Positions 48,824 through 54,611 of a DNA stretch of 54,611 nucleotides are shown here, piece after piece. Positions within the stretch are counted from its first letter, which is position 1; each line of letters opens with the position of its first letter. Below the pieces are notes generated by a model. It did not search any database, was not told where the DNA came from, and worked only from the letters and a program-made list of their open reading frames with translations. The DNA is from Candidatus Nanopelagicales bacterium. Its GTDB lineage: Bacteria; Actinomycetota; Actinomycetes; S36-B12. The DNA is taken from the NCBI GenBank assembly GCA_009694585.1, contig SHUQ01000004.1, positions 1 through 54,611 of the forward strand. Direction: 5' to 3'. Both the position numbers and the translations under genes were made by a program.

Positions 48824-49933
48824 ATGTCTGGACCTAATACCTCCTTTGACCCTAAGCAGGTCGCTGTGCTGAGCGCCGAGGCCATCACCGCCATGGTCGC
48901 CACGGCCCGCGCGGCGGTGGTGGCTGCCGCTGATCTGGCCCAGTTAAAAGAGGTCCGGTTGGCGCACCTTGGTGATCGCTCCCCACTCGCCCTGGCTAAC
49001 CGCGATATTGGCGCCTTGCCGCCAGCGGCAAAAGCCGAGGTTGGCAAGCGGGTTGGTGAGGCTAGGGCGGCGGTCAAAGCGGCCCTTGATTCGCGCCAGA
49101 TCGAACTCGAACAAGCTCGTGATGAATTCGTACTCGCTGAGGAGTGCGTTGACGTCACCTTACCGGCGGCGCGTTCGCCGCTGGGTGCTCGGCATCCGCT
49201 CACTACCGTGATGGAGAGAATTTGCGATATCTTTGTCGCAATGGGTTACGACATCGCCGAAGGCCCAGAGGTAGAGGCCGAATGGGTAAACTTTGATGCG
49301 CTAAATGTGCCACCAGACCACCCGGCGCGCACTATGCAAGACACCTTCTACGTAACTTCATCAGAAAGTGGGGTGGTCTTACGAACCCAAACCTCCCCAA
49401 TTCAAATTCGCGCGATGCTAGATCGGCAACTACCTATCTATGTTGTTGCCCCCGGCCGGGTGTATCGCACCGATGAACTTGACGCCACCCATACTCCAGT
49501 TTTTCATCAGGTTGAAGGTCTTGCGGTTGACGAAGGGTTGACCATGGGGGACCTAAAGGGCACCCTTGACCACTTCGCCCAAGAAATGTTCGGGCCAGGC
49601 ATTGTGACCCGCCTCCGTCCTTCGTATTTTCCCTTCACCGAGCCAAGCGCGGAACTTGATGTTCAGTGTTTTGTGTGTCTTGGTGTCTCGGTTGATAATC
49701 CAGATGTGCCATGCCGCACCTGCGGTAGCGAGGGCTGGATCGAATGGGGCGGCTGCGGCATGGTCAATCCACGAGTTTTGCAGGCGGTCGGCATTGACTC
49801 GTCTAAGTACCGTGGTTTCGCATTCGGAATGGGAATTGAACGCACTCTAATGTTCCGAAACGGCGTAACAGATATGCGCGACATGGTCGAGGGCGATGTG
49901 CGGTTCTCTTTGGCTTTCGGCTTGGAGTCTTGA
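48824..49933 (+). CDS. pheS: Phenylalanyl-tRNA synthetase alpha subunit
   Basis: Catalytic subunit of the alpha2-beta2 enzyme that charges tRNA-Phe. The 369 residues begin with an Ala-rich coiled-coil N terminus for tRNA binding. The class II motifs follow: [45 protein letters not shown], and [19 protein letters not shown] at the end. A C-x-x-C pair twice (CFVC, CRTC, about 285-305) is inserted in the active-site domain; I believe this is usual in actinobacterial PheS. GATACT lies nine bases before the ATG, so the start is less certain than elsewhere. No T-box leader is present. Confidence 0.95.
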   Translation: MSGPNTSFDPKQVAVLSAEAITAMVATARAAVVAAADLAQLKEVRLAHLGDRSPLALANRDIGALPPAAKAEVGKRVGEARAAVKAALDSRQIELEQARDEFVLAEECVDVTLPAARSPLGARHPLTTVMERICDIFVAMGYDIAEGPEVEAEWVNFDALNVPPDHPARTMQDTFYVTSSESGVVLRTQTSPIQIRAMLDRQLPIYVVAPGRVYRTDELDATHTPVFHQVEGLAVDEGLTMGDLKGTLDHFAQEMFGPGIVTRLRPSYFPFTEPSAELDVQCFVCLGVSVDNPDVPCRTCGSEGWIEWGGCGMVNPRVLQAVGIDSSKYRGFAFGMGIERTLMFRNGVTDMRDMVEGDVRFSLAFGLES

Positions 49934-52413
49934 TGCGCGCACCAGTGTCGTGGCTTCGCGAGTTGGTCGAAATTCCGGCTGATCAAACAGGGCGTGACAT
50001 TGCTGCTCGATTGATTCGAGCTGGCCTTGAAGTTGAAACTGTAGAAACAATAGGTGGGGGCGTTACCGGCGCGCTCTTTGTGGGCAGGGTTGTCGAAATC
50101 GAAGAACTGAGCGAATTCAAGAAGTCCATCAGGTGGTGTCAGGTTGATGTCGGAGCGGCAGGTGGCGGGATTCGCGGCATTATTTGCGGCGCGCGCAATT
50201 TTGTGGTCGATGACATTGTTGTTGTAGCTCTTCCCGGCACGGTGTTGCCGGGTGGATTTAAGATTGTGTCGCGTGAGACCTATGGCCATATCTCAGATGG
50301 CATGATCTGCTCCGAACGTGAACTGGCTCTAAGTGAAGAGCATGACGGCATCATGGTGCTCCCAGCGGGTACCCCAGGGGCCGATGCTGGGCCGATTATC
50401 GGAGTGGGCGAAGAAGTCCTTGACATTTCAGTCACTCCTGACCGCGGATACGCCTTGTCACTACGTGGCATTGCCCGTGAACTAGCAATTTCCTACGGGG
50501 CGCCTTTTCAAGATCCAGGTTTAACTGTTGCTGATCTTCGGGCACCTGCAACTAATGCATCGCCCGCGCAATGTGGTAGCGAGGACTTCGAGGCCTGCGC
50601 ACTTTTCACATTGCGAACCATTGTCGGGTTCGACCCGAAAGCGGCTTCACCACAGTGGATGAAGCAGCGCCTAACGGCCGGTGGCATGCGGCCAGTCTCA
50701 CTCGCGGTCGATGTCACTAACTACGTCATGCTCGAATTGGGCCAACCGCTGCACGCATTTGATCTCGATAAGTTGAATGGTCCGGTTCGTGCGGGTTGGG
50801 CGGAATCGGGGTCAACCCTAGAAACCCTCGACCATGTCACCCGGAATCTGACGCCGGATGACTTAGTGATTCTGGATGACGATGGCATCATTGGTTTAGC
50901 TGGCACCATGGGTGGGCTCGACGGTGAAATTGATGCTGACACGACCAATATTGCCATTGAAGCGGCGCACTTTGCGCCAAGTGTCGTTGCCCGGATGGGA
51001 AGACGGCACCAGCTTTCATCGGAGGCGTCAAGGCGCTTTGAACGTGGTGTTGATCGAACCTTGGCACCATATGCCTCAGCGCGTGCTGCTGCTTTACTTA
51101 TTGAATACGGTGGCGGTCAATATGTCGGCATGACCGCGGTTGAGGCGCCTCATGAGCCCAGTGTGATCAAGATGCCGGTGAGTGAGCCCGGGGCGGTTGC
51201 TGGGCTGCGCATCGATGCCCACGTGGTTGTTGAGCTACTTGTAGCCGTCGGTTGCGAGGTGCTTTCAAGTGATGACCAGTTGGAAGTCGTCGCGCCGCCC
51301 TGGCGGTCTGACTTAACCGATCCAGCCGATCTCGTCGAGGAAGTTGTTCGGTTAGTTGGATATGACTTGTTGCCGTCGACGCTTCCAGTTTCAGTCGCTG
51401 GCCATGGTTTATCAAAGTCACAGCGGCTAAAACGCCGAATTGGCATGACTTTGGCGGCACGCGGTTCGGTTGAAGTCCTCACCTATCCTTTTGTCAGCGC
51501 CGATGAGTTAGCTGATTTACAACTTCCGCTAACTGATATTCGACGATCAAAGGTGCGATTGGCAAACCCACTGTCTGATCAACAGCCTTACTTGCGCGCT
51601 TCGTTATTGCCCGGGTTACTTTCCGCGGCGCGCCGCAATTTAGGTCGAGGGATGAGCGGGGTACACGTATTTGAATTGGGTTCAGTATTTCAAGGTGAAA
51701 ACACCGGGTTGGCCCCGAGACCAAGTGTTCTAATTCGACCACGTGATGATGAGTGGGCGGCCTTAAATGAGCTACTGCCGAGCCAACCGGCGCACTTAGG
51801 TGTGGTGCTTGCGGGAGAGCGCGAGGAGGCAGGCTGGTGGGGGCCGGCCCAGCCATATGGCTGGCAAGACGCAATCCAGACGGCACTGCTCATTGCTGAC
51901 GTAATTGGAGCCGTGATCAGGATTGAGCAAGGCATCGACCCGGTATTTCACCCGGGCCGATGCGCCGAGATTAAGTGCGCGGGTGTCTCGATCGGGGCCG
52001 CTGGTGAGTTGCATCCGCGGGTTATCCAAGCTTGGGCGCTGCCGGCGCGCTCAAGTGCCCTCGAACTTGATCTAGACCAGCTCATCGCATCAGCCCCCGA
52101 CGTCAGGGCCGCCCCGGCGGTGAGCGCGCACCCGGTCGCCAAGGAAGATCTGGCGGTGGTGGTCGCTGACTCCGTAACGGTCGCCGCGGTGACCCAAGCC
52201 TTGCGGGCAGGTGCCGGTGAACTACTCGAGTCGATTCGGCTTTTTGATCTCTACCGCGGCCCACAAGTGCCCGCAGGGCACTGTTCGATGGCATTTGCGC
52301 TGCGGTTTCGGGCCCCCGACCGCACTTTGTCCGCTGATGAAACGGCGGCAGCCCGACAGGGGGCGATTAATCGGGCTGCGGCCGATTGCGGCGCGGCTAT
52401 CAGGGGCGCTTAG
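49933..52413 (+). CDS. pheT: Phenylalanyl-tRNA synthetase beta subunit
   Basis: Beta subunit, carrying tRNA recognition and editing domains. The ATG at 49933 (TGATG overlap with pheS) gives 826 residues, full length. Order: [15 protein letters not shown], an EMAP/tRNA-binding OB fold (about 45-155), the B3/B4 editing region with VDVTNYVMLELGQPLHAFDLDKL-type residues near 260-280, B5 (about 405-475), the catalytic-like fold, and the C-terminal FDX-ACB anticodon domain (about 735-826, SAHPVAKEDLAVVV). Its TAG is directly followed by the argC promoter. Confidence 0.96.
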   Translation: MRAPVSWLRELVEIPADQTGRDIAARLIRAGLEVETVETIGGGVTGALFVGRVVEIEELSEFKKSIRWCQVDVGAAGGGIRGIICGARNFVVDDIVVVALPGTVLPGGFKIVSRETYGHISDGMICSERELALSEEHDGIMVLPAGTPGADAGPIIGVGEEVLDISVTPDRGYALSLRGIARELAISYGAPFQDPGLTVADLRAPATNASPAQCGSEDFEACALFTLRTIVGFDPKAASPQWMKQRLTAGGMRPVSLAVDVTNYVMLELGQPLHAFDLDKLNGPVRAGWAESGSTLETLDHVTRNLTPDDLVILDDDGIIGLAGTMGGLDGEIDADTTNIAIEAAHFAPSVVARMGRRHQLSSEASRRFERGVDRTLAPYASARAAALLIEYGGGQYVGMTAVEAPHEPSVIKMPVSEPGAVAGLRIDAHVVVELLVAVGCEVLSSDDQLEVVAPPWRSDLTDPADLVEEVVRLVGYDLLPSTLPVSVAGHGLSKSQRLKRRIGMTLAARGSVEVLTYPFVSADELADLQLPLTDIRRSKVRLANPLSDQQPYLRASLLPGLLSAARRNLGRGMSGVHVFELGSVFQGENTGLAPRPSVLIRPRDDEWAALNELLPSQPAHLGVVLAGEREEAGWWGPAQPYGWQDAIQTALLIADVIGAVIRIEQGIDPVFHPGRCAEIKCAGVSIGAAGELHPRVIQAWALPARSSALELDLDQLIASAPDVRAAPAVSAHPVAKEDLAVVVADSVTVAAVTQALRAGAGELLESIRLFDLYRGPQVPAGHCSMAFALRFRAPDRTLSADETAAARQGAINRAAADCGAAIRGA

Positions 52414-52441
52414 TTGAATTTTATGCGCGTATGCGTATAAT
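52414..52441 (+). promoter_or_regulatory. argC promoter with possible ArgR operator
   Basis: TTGAAT (52414-52419), a 16-base spacer and TATAAT (52436-52441) ending six bases before the ATG at 52448: the best promoter in the window, and leaderless. TGAATTTTATGCG at 52415-52427 partly fits an ARG box (TGAAT, A/T centre, ATnCA), and TATGCG occurs twice (52422 and 52430), so ArgR control is plausible. Confidence 0.7.
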
Positions 52442-52447
52442 CAACCT

Positions 52448-53473
52448 ATGATCACCGCTGCTGTTGCCGGGGCCTCGGGGTATGCCGGCGGCGAACTACT
52501 TCGCCTCTTGGCCGGGCACCCAGATTTCGTGGTCGGCCCGGTCGCGGCCGGGGGTAAGGCCGGGCAGCGCCTGAGCCAGGTGCATCCGCAATTGATCTCC
52601 TTAGGCGATCGAGTATTTGATCCAACGACGCCCGCCGTGCTTGGCACAGCCGAAGTGGTTTTCTTGGCCTTGCCCCATGGCGAATCGGCGGCATTAGTAG
52701 CGCAGTTGCCTGGCACCTGCAAAGTGGTCGACCTCGGGGCAGATTTCCGACTTCGGGACGGCGCCCAGTGGGAGCAGTTCTATGGCCTGCCCCATGCGGG
52801 AGCTTGGGTTTATGGCCTGCCCGAGCTGCCCGGAGTTCGCGAGCAAATTATGGGTGCCTCGCGGGTGGCCAATCCTGGCTGCTTCCCAACCGCTGTTGCC
52901 TTAGCGCTGTCTCCGCTTTTAGTTGATGGCTTAATAGAATGCGATGACATAGTTGTTACCGCAACATCTGGCACCTCTGGTGCCGGGCGTAAAGCGGCCG
53001 AACATCTCATGGCCAGTGAAGTCATGGGGTCGATGTCGGCGTACAAAGTGGGCGGAGGGCATCAGCACACTCCGGAGATGGAGCAATCCCTCTCGGATTC
53101 AGCAGGTAGGAGTGTTCGACTCTCATTTACTCCGATGCTGGCGCCGATGCCTCGGGGCATCCTTGCTTCTTGTAGCGCAACAGCGGTTGCAGGTGCCGCC
53201 GCCGGGGTCCGCGAGTCATTGGTTTCGGCCTATGAAAATGAGCCCTTCGTGCATGTCTTACCACCAGGGCAGTGGCCGCAAACCGCTTCGGTATTCGGCA
53301 CCAATGCGGTGCACTTGCAGGTGGCATTTGATGAGCATTCGAATCGGGTAATCGTGATTAGTGCCATCGACAACTTGGGCAAGGGCGCGGCCGGTCAAGC
53401 CTTGCAAAACGCCAACATCATGCTTGGGCTTCCGGAAACTTTGGGCTTAACGAGTGATGGGGTAGCGCCATGA
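52448..53473 (+). CDS. argC: N-acetyl-gamma-glutamyl-phosphate reductase
   Basis: NADPH-dependent third step of arginine synthesis. The 341 residues begin with the Rossmann motif AVAGASGYAGGELLRLL (about 5-21). The catalytic cysteine is in VANPGCFPTAVALAL near 141, with GTSGAGRKA and the His-containing GGGHQHTPEMEQ. It starts at ATG 52448, the first gene of an arg operon that usually runs argC-J-B-D-F-R. argJ starts ten bases later. Confidence 0.97.
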   Translation: MITAAVAGASGYAGGELLRLLAGHPDFVVGPVAAGGKAGQRLSQVHPQLISLGDRVFDPTTPAVLGTAEVVFLALPHGESAALVAQLPGTCKVVDLGADFRLRDGAQWEQFYGLPHAGAWVYGLPELPGVREQIMGASRVANPGCFPTAVALALSPLLVDGLIECDDIVVTATSGTSGAGRKAAEHLMASEVMGSMSAYKVGGGHQHTPEMEQSLSDSAGRSVRLSFTPMLAPMPRGILASCSATAVAGAAAGVRESLVSAYENEPFVHVLPPGQWPQTASVFGTNAVHLQVAFDEHSNRVIVISAIDNLGKGAAGQALQNANIMLGLPETLGLTSDGVAP

Positions 53474-53483
53474 GGTGGGTCTT

Positions 53484-54611
53484 ATGAGCGTCACTACCGC
53501 AAAAGGCTTTCGGGCCTCCGGAGTGCGGGCGGGTATTAAGGAGTCTGGGGCACCAGATGTGGCGCTGGTGGCAAACGATGGACCACTATGCGTCGCAGCA
53601 GGGGTATTTACCGCCAACAGATTCAAGGCGGCACCGGTGCTTTGGTCACAGCAGGCGGTGGCCGACGGCGAACTGCGTGCGGTGGTATTGAACTCCGGTG
53701 GGGCAAATGCTTGTACCGGGTCGCCTGGATTTGTTGATACCCATCAAACAGCCGAACGAGTTGCGCAGTTACTGGAAATTAGCGCCGGTGATGTCGCCGT
53801 GTGCTCAACGGGACTGATCGGTGAACGATTGCCGATGGCCAAGATCCTTACGGGTGTCGACAAGGCGGTTGCTGAACTAGACATTGACGGGGGAGGTGAC
53901 GCCGCGACCGCCATCATGACCACCGACAGTGTTCCCAAACTGGCTGAAATTCACCTCGGTGGTTACGCAATCGGTGGCATGGCCAAGGGTGCCGGCATGA
54001 TTGCACCAGCTTTGGCGACGATGCTCGTGGTTGTTACCACTGATGCAGTGATTACCGCAGAGCAGGCCGATTCTGCATTGCGGTCAGCAACCGGAGTTAC
54101 TTTTGACCGCATAGATTCTGATGGCTGCATGTCAACCAATGACACGGTGCTGCTCTTGTCTAGTGGAGCAAGTGGGGTAACTCCGAATATTGAAGAGTTC
54201 ACCGCTGCACTTACCGGCGTGTGTTGGGATTTGGCCGGCCAAATTATCGCCGACGCCGAGGGCGCATCAAAAAATATCGCCATTGTGGTGGATGAGGCCT
54301 TAACTGCTGACGATGCGGTTGAGGTGGCCCGGGCAATCGCCCGGAGCAATCTATTGAAGTGCGCAATCCACGGTGCGGACCCGAATTGGGGCCGAGTCCT
54401 GTCTGCGATTGGCACCACGAATGCGGTATTTAATCCAGATCTAGTTGATGTTGCCATCAATGGCATTTGGATCTGCAAGGGCGGTGCGATCGGAGTCGAT
54501 CGGGATTTGGTTAATTTGAGTGGCCGGGCAGTTGAGATACGGGTTGCACTGCGCGCCGGCGCCGAATCTGCCACGGTGCTCACCAACGACTTGACTGCCG
54601 AATACGTCCAC
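53484..54611 (+). CDS. argJ: Glutamate N-acetyltransferase/amino-acid acetyltransferase, 3' end missing
   Basis: Transfers acetyl from N-acetylornithine to glutamate and so recycles it in arginine synthesis. The frame is open from ATG 53484 to the window end, 376 codons; the last residues visible are TNDLTAEYVH, and since ArgJ usually ends around ten residues after this pattern it is almost complete. GVRAGIKESG and NSGGANACTG form the N-terminal part. The autoprocessing site is in MAKGAGMIAPALATML, with the nucleophilic Thr before ML. HGADPNWGR marks the C-terminal chain. The SD GAGGTGGG precedes the ATG. Whether it also uses acetyl-CoA (bifunctional form) cannot be told. Confidence 0.95.
   Translation, partial: MSVTTAKGFRASGVRAGIKESGAPDVALVANDGPLCVAAGVFTANRFKAAPVLWSQQAVADGELRAVVLNSGGANACTGSPGFVDTHQTAERVAQLLEISAGDVAVCSTGLIGERLPMAKILTGVDKAVAELDIDGGGDAATAIMTTDSVPKLAEIHLGGYAIGGMAKGAGMIAPALATMLVVVTTDAVITAEQADSALRSATGVTFDRIDSDGCMSTNDTVLLLSSGASGVTPNIEEFTAALTGVCWDLAGQIIADAEGASKNIAIVVDEALTADDAVEVARAIARSNLLKCAIHGADPNWGRVLSAIGTTNAVFNPDLVDVAINGIWICKGGAIGVDRDLVNLSGRAVEIRVALRAGAESATVLTNDLTAEYVH

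Noticed and set aside
49650-49760. CxxC...CxxC insertion in PheS as a novel zinc finger
   Set aside because: I recall the same insertion in other actinobacterial PheS proteins, so it is probably a lineage feature rather than new.
1-54611. tRNA, rRNA, CRISPR arrays, insertion sequences, phage or plasmid genes
   Set aside because: No T-loop GTTCRANTC with a matching acceptor stem in any intergenic gap, no repeated spacers, no transposase or integrase motifs. Gaps are too short to hide them.

Overview
This window is a gene-dense stretch of an actinobacterial (Actinomycetota) chromosome. Fifty of its 51 protein genes lie on the + strand, usually overlapping by 1-4 bases or separated by a few bases. 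The assignment to Actinomycetota rests on several hallmarks read from the sequence: a Trp-operon-associated membrane protein after trpE, a small HGxxPAAW-type membrane protein, a DUF2752 protein next to trpC, a PriA without a recognisable Walker A motif, an IF-3 gene starting at AUC, and the gene neighbourhoods pyrF-gmk-rpoZ-coaBC-metK-priA and infC-rpmI-rplT-methyltransferase-pheST-argCJ. Base composition is moderate for the phylum, so a streamlined planktonic lineage is possible. That is inference; the sequence does not fix the species.

Layout. (1) 57-8390: hisI, then the tryptophan genes trpE, a membrane protein, trpC, trpB and trpA. A small membrane protein, a two-component system and a DUF2752 protein sit between trpE and trpC. 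(2) 8466-17672: a membrane-anchored thioredoxin-fold protein, lgt, gltB-gltD (glutamate synthase) and pyk. (3) 17759-29763: the complete UMP pathway (pyrR, pyrB, pyrC, carA, carB, pyrK, pyrD, pyrF) running straight into gmk, rpoZ and coaBC. (4) 29833-41226: metK, priA, def, fmt, rsmB, rpe, the riboflavin genes ribD, ribE, ribBA and ribH, then hisE and hisG. (5) 41223-42879: one minus-strand SseB-like gene and an MFS transporter. (6) 43104-54611: infC, rpmI, rplT and an rRNA methyltransferase; an inserted cassette of a putative Fe(II)/2-oxoglutarate oxygenase, cysD and a cysN-cysC fusion (PAPS synthesis); then pheS, pheT, argC and argJ, which is cut by the window end.

Regulation visible in the sequence. 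Ten genes that do not overlap an upstream start have a TAnnnT -10 hexamer ending 6 bases (7 for pyk) before an ATG or GTG, with no Shine-Dalgarno sequence. This is the pattern of leaderless transcription. Several of these promoters lie in the end of the preceding gene, and twice the upstream stop codon supplies the TA of the -10. Genes with leaders stand out: pyrR has a PyrR-binding hairpin over its ribosome site, gltB has a nested hairpin against its ribosome site, metK has a perfect 7-bp hairpin, and infC has a 224-base structured leader ending in a strong SD and an AUC start.

Most of the window is conserved housekeeping. The least explained parts are the oxygenase-cysD-cysNC cassette, the structured leaders of gltB, metK and infC, two strong hairpins inside the 5' end of priA, and the absence of an IHF-like gene between pyrF and gmk. 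I found no tRNA, rRNA, insertion sequence, CRISPR array or long repeat, and no gene-free stretch longer than about 225 bases.
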